64,000 nt of DNA from Pholiota molesta (taxonomy: Eukaryota; Basidiomycota; Agaricomycetes; Agaricales; Strophariaceae): positions 124,001 through 188,000 of the forward strand of contig JACGCK010000044.1 of NCBI GenBank assembly GCA_014925825.1. The letters are read 5' to 3'. Under the pieces are notes generated by a model. That model saw only the letters and a list, made by a program, of their open reading frames with translations. It was not told where the DNA came from and did no database searches. Positions within the stretch are counted from its first letter, which is position 1. Every line of letters starts with the position of its first letter. This document shows, one piece after another, positions 32,619-44,680 of this stretch. The position numbers and the translations under genes were made by a program.

Positions 32619-35330
32619 ATGGATGACACCAATAATACGATGTCTTTCATTACTAGTGAGTATTTTCTATCTACATGCTGAGTGCTGAGCACTGAACTCT
32701 GGGCGGTATTCAGACCGACTGTCGCTTATTATCCCACCTGCCAGTGCAAAGCCGGTAAAGGCAAAGGCGAAGAAGAAAGCGTCGAGAAAGAGTCGTGCCG
32801 TGGTCCTGAAGGATTTCGTGAACTTGCCACTGGATATAATCTACGAGGTGCGCTACAACACGCTGTGTTGCGGAAACAAAGTCTAATCGTTTCTGAAGAC
32901 AGTCGCGTATCTGGAACCTCTGGATCTCCTCACTTTGGCGCGCCTTTCGAAAGAGTTTCGCGCTCTTTTCATGTCTCGGTCGTCACTGTTTATCTGGAGA
33001 CGCGTCCTCGGCGAAGTACCGGACCTCCCACCATGTCCACAAGACCTCAGCGAGCCGCAGTACGCGAGCCTGATGTTCGAGAAATTCTGCATGGTCGGTT
33101 GCTCTTATCGCGCAAATACAACTGCTAATACATGCACCGTAGGCTTGTGGAAGCTCACGTGGAATCATCAACTCCGATTACAAAACTCGACTAAGGCTAT
33201 GTACGACGTGCTCCAAGGCAAAGTTCGTCTTTTTTATGCGCTTCCATGTTGCTTTCATTAATCGTCCCAGTCTCATACACGGATACGAGCTTCGCGCCAG
33301 GTATCCTGGATATCAAGATGTGGTGCTCACAATGCTTCCATTCTACGCCTCCACTTTCTGGAGCTTAGGTATGTCTTCATTGCCTCGCGAACATTTCGTG
33401 CTCATCCCGCAATTACAGGCCCCAAGACTCGTCTCAGCGCTAAAAACGACCTGCATATGATGTACTTCAAGCCCGAGGCGGAGCTGCTTATCAGTGAACT
33501 CGCAAAGCATGAAGACACGGAATCCGACGCATACACCCGTTTTGTCGCACAAGAACAAGAAAACGCGTCGCGGATGATCGGTGTATGTCCCTCATCCATG
33601 GCACTGCATACACACTCACATTCTGTTTATAGGAAGGGCTCACGTTGCATGGGTATGAAGAGGATCTGGTGCAAGCACGCGAAGCAGCGGACGAAGACAA
33701 GACAGAGCGTCGTTATCTCCGTCTTAAGGAGGAGATGCTGGCGTTGGGTTGGGAAGAACAGTATTTCCCTCGCTGGAGCGACGAAGATGACTTTTACGCA
33801 TGGGAGAAGTACATGAATCAGCCTAAGGAATTTAGTGCGAGAGGTGAGTTCTCTGTGATGCATGCCTTGAACAGTTGCTTATATGCTCACAGGATGGAGT
33901 CTCATCCGTCCCAAACTTGCCGCGATATACAACCACACCAAGAAATGCCGCCAGGTGGAGTCTCTAGCAGTGCGGACTGTGCAACGGTACAACGAATTCC
34001 GCGCGGATATGCCCAATGCCGACCGGCGACGGCTGCCTATGTGGGGCGACCTGCTCACGCTTGACTTCATGATGCTCTTTTTCTGGGAGAACCATACGGA
34101 CTGCAGCGAGGAGAAGTTGGACGACCTGATGAACCAGATCGTCGATGAGACAGCCGTCTTTATCGAGTTTATCGAGCACGATTTGGCGCAAATGATCACC
34201 GCTTGCGATCCAGCCCAGATTTTGGAAGAGTCGCCTTTGGTGGTCGGCGGCGACTCGGATTCAGAGGGAGACGGCAAAGCCATGTTCGTGCCAATAAGGA
34301 CAAAAGCCAGCGCCAGCTCTCGTATCGGTGCTGCTGGTGCTAGTGCCAACGACAAAGGCAAAGGCAAAGCGAAAGCAAGTGGCCCAACTCCAGCGTGGGA
34401 CATGCTCCAACGCGCCGCGAACGTGTTCATGTGCCATTGTCCCCCGTGCAACACCGGGGTGCCGGATAAGCGCAGGGTCTTTTCCTATCCCAGTGTGGTG
34501 GACCATGTCAACGAGTTCGCGTATTCGGAGAACCACTGGAAGCAGGCGAAGCCAGAGACGAACATGGACCTAATACAAGCTGCGCGCGACGTGCTCGCGG
34601 CACTAGGGCTGGAGGAGGACTGTACGCGCGATGAAGTAAACGCGCTGGGCAAATTCGTCTGCGACTGCCACCATTATCTATATGAAGGCCCACTCTCATT
34701 CGACTTGTTGGTAAGAATCTTGTCCCCGTATGAGGCCTGTGCATGAACCCTGATTTTCCCCTGTGATTTATAGGTGGAGCATGTGTTCAACCAGCAAATA
34801 GCATATAAACGTCTGCATGATCGAGCGTACGTTTCACTATTGTGTTAATGATCGTCGAAACGCTGACGCTGATCCTTGCTTTTTCACCTAGGAACGACCT
34901 CGATGAAACATACTCGTAAACGGGCACTCTCGCGAGCGACTATTGGATCTCGTGAGGGTCGCGACGGATGACGACCAGACCAGCCCAAAGGACTCTGATG
35001 CGGACTCAGATGAAGGGGCACAGCGTGATTCTGACATCCTCCCGAGGACATCGTGCCGTTATTGTTACCAGCTCACGCTCGAGGGAATGGGCTACACCGA
35101 GATAATCGAGACGAAGGCGTACCATCTCAAATACCTGTGTGTTTCGTTCTTCGTTTTCCATGTTTATATTCCTCGTATACTGACTTTCGTTTTTTTTTCT
35201 TTCGTGCAGACATGGGAAGGAACTTACGGACGACGCCTTCGAGAGTACAGAGAACCTCGTTGAGGAGTATGGACAGAAATATGTTGACCGCTCGCTATTT
35301 CCTTATCCGTTTTTTGATTTTTTCCCATAG
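32619..35330 (+). CDS. F-box domain protein (apparent 1-nt frameshift near the 3' end)
   Basis: The ATG at 32619 starts MDDTNNTMSFIT, followed by an intron, a Lys-rich linker and the F-box (FVNLPLDIIYETVAYLEPLD, then LARLSKEFRALFMSRSSLFI). The F-box would recruit substrates to an SCF ubiquitin ligase. After it comes the pattern typical of a mushroom F-box family: ACGSSRG and LCTTCSKA zinc-like Cys pairs, VVLTMLPFYASTFW, a long charged helical region (LRLKEEMLALGWEEQYFP), a low-complexity acidic insert, CHCPPC, and a C-terminal CRYCYQLTLEGMGYTE. About nine introns are needed, at least one with an AAG acceptor. At 34914-34921 the frame ends at TAA after DLDETYS, yet the next frame continues with family-like text (NGHSRERLLDLV). 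One missing base explains this. The last exon ends with TAG at 35328-35330. Confidence 0.82.
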
Positions 35331-36805
35331 ACGCACACTTGGATAGACTTTTAGCACGTCAACTGTAAGATAGATCGAGTGGCTGGATGTAATTGTATCA
35401 TACCAATGGTTTTTCTTTGATCATTCTCGAATGATTTTATCCGTGGACGCAACTCATGCTCATGGTGTCGATTCATGCTGGGCTTTTTACGATGTGTACG
35501 TGGCATCTCTAATGCTTGATCACGATGAAACCTGATGCTCATCTTTCAATCTTAATTTAGGTTGTACATTTGGTATACTTCTAAGTTCTAAGAACGTCGT
35601 TACGAGGCGCTGCGCGTTCACGTGGAAAGGATGGATTGCTGTAAGACCATTAATCAGTGATAACAGCTTTGTACTAACAGATTGACATATAGGCTTATGA
35701 AGCTTTGTAAAGGCTTATACATCGACATGGACTTGTACTTGCCGGACAGCATCAGTTCCACCCAGCGTGTATGTTTTCGCTTAGATTTCAGTCTTCCATT
35801 TCTTTCTAAAGGTCAACTGATCCACTCTTATGACCAGTCTTGTTCAGTACGTCCAGTGTCCACTCTTGCTCTTGACTGAGCCTAGATTGATTTTTCAGCA
35901 TCTTAGGAATCACCTATGCGGGCAACTTGGCGATTGTGCTGCAAACTGCGAAGACGCGAACAAAACGACCTCCATCGGCAGGCCGCAGCGTTCGACATGG
36001 GCCTATTTCCCATTTAGGGGCGTGTAAATGTACTGAGGCGCTGACTCCCGCTGAGACACAGGTGAGATCTCGGCTGCCATTCAGAGTGACCCCAGGGCCC
36101 CAAGTAATATGGGAGCACCTTGCGATCGTGCCCCAAAAATCTCCCAAGGTAATATCTCAGATTATTGACCCATAAATGGTGGGGCGAATTCTCATCGCCG
36201 TCCCGCGATGTGACTTGATCTGTGACTTCACGTGTCGCGCTGTGGACTCGCGTCGCGAGTCGCGAGTCCAAAGTCGCCGCCTTCCACTTTCCATCATGCA
36301 ACGACAATCAAGGAATTGAAGAGGACTGGCGGTGCGCACTAGGACACACGGGGAACATGCATTGACGACGGCGGGCGATGTACACCAGGTGCGTGTTCGT
36401 ATGATGAGCACAACGCAGCGGATACTAATGATTTGCCAACGACGATAGCAACGACGAGGAATACGATTGCGATTCATGCAATAAGGGACCAAGATAGGGA
36501 GTGGTAGCATTGTAAAATGCGAGGCATCGAATTTTTTGGGCTGGGAGTAAGAGCATATATGGCTATCTTATCTTAAAATCCAGTCACAACTGATATAACG
36601 TTAGGAACACGTGCACGAGGACGCGATGAAATAATGTGAGATCAGACCCCGGGTCCAAACGCACCCTGTGTCTCGCAATCCCATGTTCTATCTTCCCGAC
36701 TCTTCGATATCCACAAATTCTTCTCAGGAAATGACGACACCGCCCTTTATAAGCCGGTCATCGATTCCCCCACAGTTCTTGAAATCACTTCCCATCTTTT
36801 GAACG
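35331..36805. other. Intergenic region without a convincing gene
   Basis: Short frames occur, including one at about 35695-35765 (MKLCKGLYIDMDLYL) followed by an intron-like GTGTATG sequence, but no continuing frame was found. A GC-rich palindrome GGACTCGCG...CGCGAGTCC lies at about 36244-36268. The aldehyde dehydrogenase promoter should be in 36500-36800. Confidence 0.4.
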
Positions 36806-39069
36806 ATGTCTGCGACTTACACTCACAAATTTGATACCCCAGTCTACAAGGGTGACATCACCATCCACACAGGGCAAGTTGACGATGCGACTCATGAATT
36901 AACACGGTTTCTCACCTTATTGGAACTTGCACAGATTGTTCATTAACAACAAATGGGTTGCTCCTGTGGAAGGGAAGACCATTGAGTGAGTGAAAACCTC
37001 TCCGTCACGTTTGCCATATCTAACTTTCAACTATTGAATAGCGTTATAAACCCAGGTAAATACCATTTCTAGATAGGTGCGACGCCAAAGGCTTATATTT
37101 TGAAGCCAATGGAAAGTTATTACGGCCGTCTCGGTTGGATCAAGTCAAGACGTCGAGATTGCTGTGAAGGCCGCGAGGAGGTGCGTTTGGAATTATTTAG
37201 CACCATGAATTGTAGCGCTCACACCATTTTTTCCCAGGCATACAAGACAAGCTGGGGATTGCGCTGCTCCGGTCGCGAGCGTGGAAAGCTGCTATTCAAA
37301 CTCGCGCAATTGATAGAACGCGACGCGGATGAGTTCGCCGCCCTCGAAGCGTTAGATGTTGGTAGTCGGTACACCTCTGATAGGCTTGAAATCACGCTAC
37401 GGAATGCTCAGGCAAGATCTTCGCCAACGCGAAAGCTGGGGACGTTGGTGGTGCGATTGCCACGATTCGATACTACGCGGGTGGGCCGATAAAATACAAG
37501 GCAAAACAATCGAGGTCCGCAGAAAAATCCGCAAACTCCTCGGAATTCAATATAAAGCTAACTATCTGATCAATAGACCACCGATCCAAGTTCACATACA
37601 CACGGCACGAACCTTACGGCGCTATCGTAAGCGTGTATCTACTCGAATGCAGAGGCTCTAACATGGATACTTAGGGTCAAATCATTCCATGGAACTATCC
37701 CTTGGTAAGGATGTTTGAAAACATCTGTGGCATCAAGGGCTGACGAAATTCCTCATTCAGTTTATGCTTTCATGGAAAATCGGACCCGCTCTTGCTACTG
37801 GAAACTCAATTGTCTGAAACCCTCGGAAATGACCCCTCTGTCCGCGCTCAAATTGCTGACCTGTTGTCGAAGCGGGGTTCCCACCAGGTGTCTAACATTG
37901 TCAATGGATACGGTGCGTCATATCAAATACCCTAATCATCATACTCAACGTTTTCTGCTATCAGGTAATGAGGTCGGACAAGCCATCATTGAGCATCCAC
38001 GCATTCGCAAGGTCGCCTTACCGGAAGCACCCTTGTTGGCCGCAAGGTCTTGAAGGCGTCCGCGGAGACCAATTTGAAGGTCGTCACGCTCGAACTTGGA
38101 GGAAGAGTCCGACGATCATCTTTGATGATGCGAACCTTGAGAAGGCAGTGAAATGGGCTTCATTTGGAATCTTGTGAGTCGCTCTAATGCTTAGGGCAAT
38201 GCGTTGTTATAATTACGCCCCAGCGCGAACATGGGTACGAGATAGATGTCTAATGCTCTGCTAATCGCGTGTTCATCAACCCCTTTCTCGCACTAATTAG
38301 GACAAGCATGCACCGCTGGCTCTCGTATCTTCGTCCAGAAGGATTTATGATAACTTTGTGGGACTTTTCCAGAAGGAGGCGGAATTGCTCACTCAAAACA
38401 CAGGCGATCCCTTCGCCATTGGGACGCAACACGGTCCCCAAGTGTCCCAAAACCAGTTTAATGTGAGTACCTACCAAACTAACATACTTCGCGGAATACC
38501 CTTTGAGCGACCTTTGCTCAGCGCGTCATGGGATATATCGAGTCTGGAAAGGCTGAAGGTGCCAATATCCTCATGGGAGGCGTACGCCATGGCACTGAAG
38601 GCTACTTCATTAAGCCGACCATCATCACCGACGTCCATCTCAACATGAAGCTCACGCGGGAAGAGATCTTCGGCCCTGTTTGTACCCTCATCAAGTTCAA
38701 GACGGAGGAAGAGGCCATTGAGAAAGGAAACGACACCGAATACGGTTTGGGATGCAACGTATTCACGAGAATCTGAACCGCGCGATCAGGGTGTCCAACG
38801 CGCTTCAAGCTGGGAGTGCCTGGGTATGTGTTTGATGTCACGGGCTGCCTTATATTAGACTCAATGGATTTACTAGGTCAACATCGCTCAAGTTACCGAC
38901 CCCGCGTGCCTTTCGGAGGATACAAATGCTCTGGTATCGGGCGCGAATTGGGAGAATATGCGCTGGATACGTGCGTCCAACGAGGATTATTCTCTGTTTT
39001 GTTGTGCTCATTCTTTATTTCCCCAGATACACGCAAGTCAAAGGCGTCCATATCAATCTCGGACCCTAA
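36806..39069 (+). CDS. Aldehyde dehydrogenase with about a dozen apparent single-base losses
   Basis: An NAD(P)-dependent oxidation of aldehydes to acids is expected. The ATG is at 36806 (MSATYTHKFDTPVYKGD). Family segments follow in order: LFINNKWVAPVEGKTI; KVITAVSVGSSQDVEIAVKA; AYKTSWGL; FKLAQLIERDADEFAALEAL; GQIIPWNYPL; SALKL; NEVGQAIIEHPRIRKVA; KVVTLELGG with the catalytic Glu; NMGQACTAGSRIFVQ with the catalytic Cys; MGYIESGKAEGANILMGG; LTREEIFGP; PFGGYKCSGIGRELGEYALD; and VKGVHINLGP with the stop at 39067-39069. The protein appears only if frames are switched near 37112, 37481, 37590, 37813, 37853, 37871, 37890, 38020, 38101, 38343, 38773 and 38900. At nearly every place one base missing from a doublet or longer run explains the switch. 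The first intron appears to use a GC donor (GG|GCAAGT at about 36873). Confidence 0.85.
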
Positions 39070-39421
39070 GAAAAGGACACGGTAAACTCTCTGGGGACGT
39101 CGCGGAAGTTCCCGACATAAGTAGGGTGCCGCATGGGTTCTATGCTCAGAAGCTTTGTAGAATTTAAACGATGTACTGTATATGTACTGTATGTGTATGT
39201 GAACTAACCTGATATGTCACAATGAACTCAGAGTTACCGCATGGACATTGAGTGCAGAACCTTGCTCACAACTTGCTCAAGCGGAGCACATCGAGCAAAC
39301 ATTGAGCGTTCTCAAGTTCGAATGTTATAGAGATAAGATAAGATGTGCTTGAAACATGCACAAACAACCGCCCAGACGCCGTAGTCGACGTCGTCAACGT
39401 ACTCTTCACACCGTGTCTGCC

Positions 39422-40168
39422 ATGGTCCTCGTCCTTGTCATTGGGGACCTTCACATCCCACATCGAATACACGATCTCCCAGCAAAGTTCAAGAAGTTAC
39501 TTGTTCCTGGAAAGATCCAGCAGATTCTGTGCACCGGAAACGTCTGCGACAAAGAAACATACGAATACTTGCGCACCATATCCCCCGACGTGCACATAGT
39601 CAAAGGCGACTATGACGAATCCGCATTTCCGTCGTCGATAACTGTTGTACATAACCCCATCAAAATTGGCGTCATTCATGGACACCAGTCTATACCTACG
39701 GGCGACCTCGACTCTCTGAGTTCGCTTGCCCGACAAATGGATGTGGATGTGTTGATTTCGGGACACACTCATGTGTGCGTGCTCCGTTTGCTGTCTGCTA
39801 TTGATATTAATGTGTGTGTACGCAGGTTCCAAGCCATCGAGTACGATAATAAGTTCTTCGTGAACCCAGGTACGGCAACAGGCGCATGGACAGGGACATT
39901 CAATGGGTGCGTTCACTTGCGTGATCCAGCTGCACGTTACTCATCCTTGGGGTACAGAGATCCGGTGCCCTCGTTCGCGCTGATGGACATCCAAGGCTCC
40001 GTCGTCGTCACCTACGTCTACCAGCTCATCGAGGGCGAGGTCCGCGTGGAGAAGATCGAGTGGCGGAAAGAGCCCGAGCCGACTGCGCTACCAAGGAGCA
40101 GTGTGCCTCCGCAGAATATACCCAGTCCGACGGTGCCGGGCAGTCCCTCGGGCGGCGCGGTGTGGTGA
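39422..40168 (+). CDS. VPS29: Retromer subunit VPS29 (metallophosphatase fold)
   Basis: A scaffold of the retromer coat that returns cargo from endosomes to the Golgi. The ATG at 39422 gives [70 protein letters not shown] and [12 protein letters not shown] follow, the usual VPS29 signature blocks. Introns lie at about 39776-39829 and about 39908-39957. The second half is [40 protein letters not shown] and [12 protein letters not shown] Pro/Ser-rich tail extends past the usual length. Frames join cleanly. Confidence 0.95.
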   Translation: MVLVLVIGDLHIPHRIHDLPAKFKKLLVPGKIQQILCTGNVCDKETYEYLRTISPDVHIVKGDYDESAFPSSITVVHNPIKIGVIHGHQSIPTGDLDSLSSLARQMDVDVLISGHTHVCVLRLLSAIDINVCVRRFQAIEYDNKFFVNPGTATGAWTGTFNGCVHLRDPAARYSSLGYRDPVPSFALMDIQGSVVVTYVYQLIEGEVRVEKIEWRKEPEPTALPRSSVPPQNIPSPTVPGSPSGGAVW

Positions 40169-40726
40169 TTTTGGGGGGCGAGATGTAAGTTGAGGAACTT
40201 CTCTTCGGGAGGTAGTACGAGCTTTCGTGCATGAGATGGCTCATTGTATTTCTGTAGCGGTCTGGAATTTTCTGTAATTGATATTCATGTCTTTGAATGC
40301 AAAGCTCTCTTAGAGGGTTAGCGGTGTTGGTCACCTGGCTTGAGTATTATTCATTAAACCGTAAACGAGCCAGCATGTCACCGTGGTATGCATGATACTA
40401 GGGACCATGCAAGCATCTCATCTCACTTTCCCAATTATACCCCGGACATGTAGTATGTATGTACATTTCCTCTCCAGCCAGGACCAGAATGACTGGTCAT
40501 GACGCAGTCAAGTCTTCAATTGATTTCCTTCATGTTCAGACCTCATGCGTTGGGCCCAGGTTTAGTGTGTAATATTCAATCAGAACTAGAATGTATCCAA
40601 TCTTGCCAGTGTAGGTAATGGAAATGTAGGTTAAGTAAGGAGAGTGGGATCCGCATAAAGGGAACATTAAATCTGACATAGCAATATGCCCCGCACAACA
40701 GAAAATCAAAGATGTGTAATGAAATT
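40169..40726. other. Convergent intergenic region between VPS29 and the P450
   Basis: No gene seen. VPS29 and the P450 converge here, so it should hold both 3' ends. Confidence 0.4.
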
Positions 40727-42755
40727 TTAAAGGATTTCTTCCGAGATCAAAGCAATAGCCTTGTCCGAACGAGGCCGATAACACATTTGAATGGTTTAGG
40801 ATAACTACGAAGAAGGTGCTCAGAAGATGGCCATATTCGAAGATCTATAACGGAAAAAACATACCTGATAATGCCGGAAGTGTTTCCGTGGACTGGGGTG
40901 ATAGGTACGCCATTCTCCACCGCCTTCTCGACGTTGAAAACAGCGAGGGACATAGCGACACAGCAGAAGACGGAGGCCTCGGCGAGGTACATACCCGGGC
41001 AGATGCGGCGACCGAATCCAAAGCAGATTTTGCGGGGGTCCAGCTCCGCCTCTTTCTCTGGTGTAGCGATGTGGCGCTCAGGTCGGAACTCGAAGGGCTC
41101 GGGATAGGTCTCCGGGTCGTGGAGCATATTCCTGGTGATTCCAGAGGAAGGATAAGGAATGCGGAGGACGAGGGAATCATCATGGGACTTACCATAAGTT
41201 TACAAGAATGAGAGACCCTTTGGGGATAAAGTAACCGCCAATAAAGCCATCCTCGATAGGCCTGTGGGGAACACCTGGAAAAACCGTGTAAGCAACATTC
41301 AAGACGAGACGCCGCTACTCGCGTACCTGTGGGAGCGACGCTGTTCCAGCGCAAAACCTCAGTAACAACAGCCTGCACGTATGGTAGTTGAGGAAGATCA
41401 CTAAGGCTAGGAAGCCTTCCATTTCCAATGACGGCATCAATTTCTGCCTGTGCTTTTTTCTGGACGTCTATGAAAAGAGGAGATGAGATCACGAAGCGGA
41501 GAGAATATCCTCGGAAAAACGAACCTGGGAAAAGAGTCATTGCGAGATAGAAAGCGTATTCGGACGCGGCGGTAGTATCAGCCCCAGCTTCGGTGGGAGA
41601 TGCTCAATGTACAGATTATACAATTAATTCGAAGGAGTGCTCACCACCGTACATAGAGCTAGCGTGAACTTGAGGTCCCGGAGATCATCAGCGGACATGT
41701 TGGCTTCATCTTCGAGGCAAGTCGAGACAAATGAAGGGACGGCAGTTCCAGCTGCCTGTTACATAGTAGATGAGCGTCTATAATAGCAGCGAGAAAATAT
41801 CAATATACACGTACAATGTGGTCCTCGGTATATTTATATGGCACTTCTACCATGCTCGCGGTATCTTTGCCCAGTTGCGAGCCGTCTTCATGAAGCCCAT
41901 TCCAGGAAGCCATTCAGGGAGATTCTTCAAGGCAGGGAAGAAGTCGACGGGGAAAGCGCCAGGAACAGTCGCAGCGTTGAAGTTTTCATTCGCACCCTCA
42001 ATCAAGGTGACGAAGGGGTCCTCCCCCTCCTGTACTTCGTATCCATATGTCAGCCTTAGAATGACGCCGCCGGATAACCTGTAATAGATTATGAAGACCA
42101 TATTTCTATCAAGTAAGATTTCTGAGGCGTACTTTCGGAGGTGGTCCATAACATGGTCGGGTTTTGCCAAAGTACGCTTCAAGAATTTACGACTCTCCTG
42201 TTCGACGAGAGGAGAGAGGCCTTGTACGCCTTTGGAGTCCCTAGGTAGCGAGAGAAATGCTTGCGGTATGTCCGGAAGCGACTTCCATACTCGATTAGCA
42301 CCAATGTTTGGTCATAGCCGACGAGCTTCCGCCCATTTCTAATACAGGACGGTCAGAATAGATAGCGCCTTTCTTGTCGAGCTCATCCATGATGCGAGCA
42401 GAGTTCACGATGATCATCGGCTGGCCCAGAATCGACACTGACAGTATTCCGCCTGAACATTGAACGAATAAGATGAAGTTCTCGAGCACGACGCAGAAGA
42501 TATGCATACCCCATTTCCGTCCCCATTCCGCAAACGTGAGCCATTCTTCCGTCGGTGGCATATCCAGAGATTCTACATGGAAAGAACTATGAGAACCGTG
42601 ACACATAGCCGAGGCAATACAATTGAACGAACCCCAATAAGTGGAAGACCTTTGGGTCCTGGAGGAAGGTAATGGCTGCTGGATTTCCTCGATTCCAGGA
42701 GGCGCCAGAGAAAGTAAACGGTAGCGCCAGCAGCGGCGACATCGAGGGCGGTCAT
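40727..42755 (-). CDS. Cytochrome P450 monooxygenase (three apparent single-base losses)
   Basis: A membrane-anchored haem monooxygenase. The start at 42755 ([20 protein letters not shown]) gives an N-terminal anchor followed by [46 protein letters not shown] and [11 protein letters not shown] follow. The I-helix segment has [13 protein letters not shown] (near 41580-41600). [29 protein letters not shown] (ExxR), [10 protein letters not shown] (PERF) and the haem loop [17 protein letters not shown] (near 41005) complete it, with the stop at 40729-40727. Frames break near 42317, 42239 and 40770. Adding one A, one G and one C respectively restores [20 protein letters not shown] and [16 protein letters not shown]. 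The enzyme resembles the P450 group often annotated as O-methylsterigmatocystin-oxidoreductase-like in mushrooms. Substrate unknown. Confidence 0.9.
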
Positions 42756-44680
42756 GGTGGCGGAGGTTGGTGAGCAAGAGGTCGGGTCTACTTCTAGTGT
42801 CGTCGACGAGGAATAAAGGATTTACAGTGTGCATCAGGGGCTATAGAACGTGGTCATGTGGCGTGTGCCTCGGTTCCTCCGAGTCCTTGGTTATCTCTCA
42901 GAGAAAGCAGGAACCGTGGATACCTCAAGTCCGTTTCTGATCGAATAGCTAGTGCGGAATTGCATGCCGACATCCCTTCAATTCATAAATAACTTACCAC
43001 GCTGTGTAGTTTCAGATTCTCATAGATTCTCATTCAAGAAAACCTGATATATGTAATATGCAGCTTTGTGCACCCCCAAATCAGACATGCCGTCCGCGGC
43101 CATGAAATCGGAACAAGTGATGCCGGAAATTTCGGTTCCGGACGAGAGTACATAGTTCGCCTCCTGATTGCCATTTGCATATCCCTGATTGGTCCCTGAT
43201 CAATTCGGAACTAAATCTGAGCGCCTATGTACTACCAGGTATTACCCCAAAGGGTGAGGATCTCTTTTTCTGGCCTGGAAGCGAGTTAGACGACTGCGTT
43301 AGTTCATCTTACACATGCGAAATGAGGAAGGTTAAGTACCACGGATAAGAATAAGAATTGTGGGTCCACTTTGATTGATGCCGCGTGCAGCCCTGTCAAT
43401 CCCAAAATAAGATATTACATAATTTGCCCATTTGTCGACTGAACGACTTACGACGGCAGGTCACGGAACGGAGAGAAATCAGTCAGTTGCAGATAAAGAT
43501 TAGATGCGCCAATATCTTCATTGCAGCTGGTATTCAGAAGTCACAAAATACAAAACTCCAAGTGACCTCAGCAAGCCATAACTAGAGAGTGAAGATAACT
43601 CAGATTCACATCTGAATACTTGGTCTGCAACTCGTGCGGATCGAAGATCCTGATTTTTTTTTTCAAATAGGCTCGCCGCTCCACATCCACATCAGCAATC
43701 TTTCGGCTTCTGTTGCCCCCATGGTCCTCAGTCCTGTGATCGTTGTTTCTGGGATCTCTGGGTTTTGGTACTTTCAGCACTATATATCTAGAGGGCACTT
43801 GGTAGTGTTACACGGCTTGATAGCAGCAGAGATAGTAGGTATTCCAGTCTCCAAACCCGTCTTCATGCTCTCCGCATACTCCACGAACTGTTCCCCGTTC
43901 CCAAGTTCCGTTCTTTTCGACATATCAAGTGTATGTCGGTGCGTTGACAACTTCCGGCTGTCGTAATGTCTCGTACCGAGTGCAGGGGCCCGGAATCTCC
44001 GACAAATGTCACCATCCCCAACCTTTGCACCGTTGTATTATGTTTCAGGGAGACAAACCAGGAGACAAATACATAAGTACTCAGTAGAATTGTATCCCTT
44101 GCGACTTCCTGCGTTCCGATCATCGATGGATGGAGGGTAAGAAGTCGTCTGGAATATCAGCCCGAGTTGTCCAGCCCAAGTCCAGCCTATGTTATTCTCA
44201 CCAAAAACACAATCTACATTCCAGATAATTAATTTCCCCGCTTCGCCATTCATATTTATCTTGCATGGTATCAACCAGTAATAGACCACAACATGACAAT
44301 TTTTTTAGCATAGCGTGTTAGCATTTTTCCAGATTTTTCCCCATTTGACATGATCGACGGCTTCTGTTTCCGTGTGACCGCGATTACAGATACAGGAACT
44401 GCAAAGCCCCAAATGTAATAGTGTGTTGTGTCGCACGCAAAAGAAGTCGCCCAATATCTCAGGGTTGGTAGTAACCTGGAGTAACCACTTCCTGGCATCC
44501 ATCCATTTATGAATCCAACCTCTCTTTCTCTTTCATCCAACAGACTGCACATTTGGTTCTCATTACGGCTAGAAGATAATACGAAGAGCTCTTCAGGACT
44601 TGGCCTGGTGCTCTCACTTCAAGGCCTCAATCGTCGCCAAATTCCTCGACATCTCGTTCCCCCCTTTGTAATCTGCAGTT
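42756..44680. other. Long intergenic region
   Basis: No convincing gene on either strand. Frames such as 43634-43966 have no recognised domain or consistent codon signal. Promoters of the minus-strand P450 and the plus-strand DUF6534 gene face each other across it. Confidence 0.4.

Noticed and set aside
43634..43966. 110-residue frame with a hydrophobic stretch as a gene
   Set aside because: No conserved motif, no intron or start support, and it lies in an otherwise gene-free spacer.
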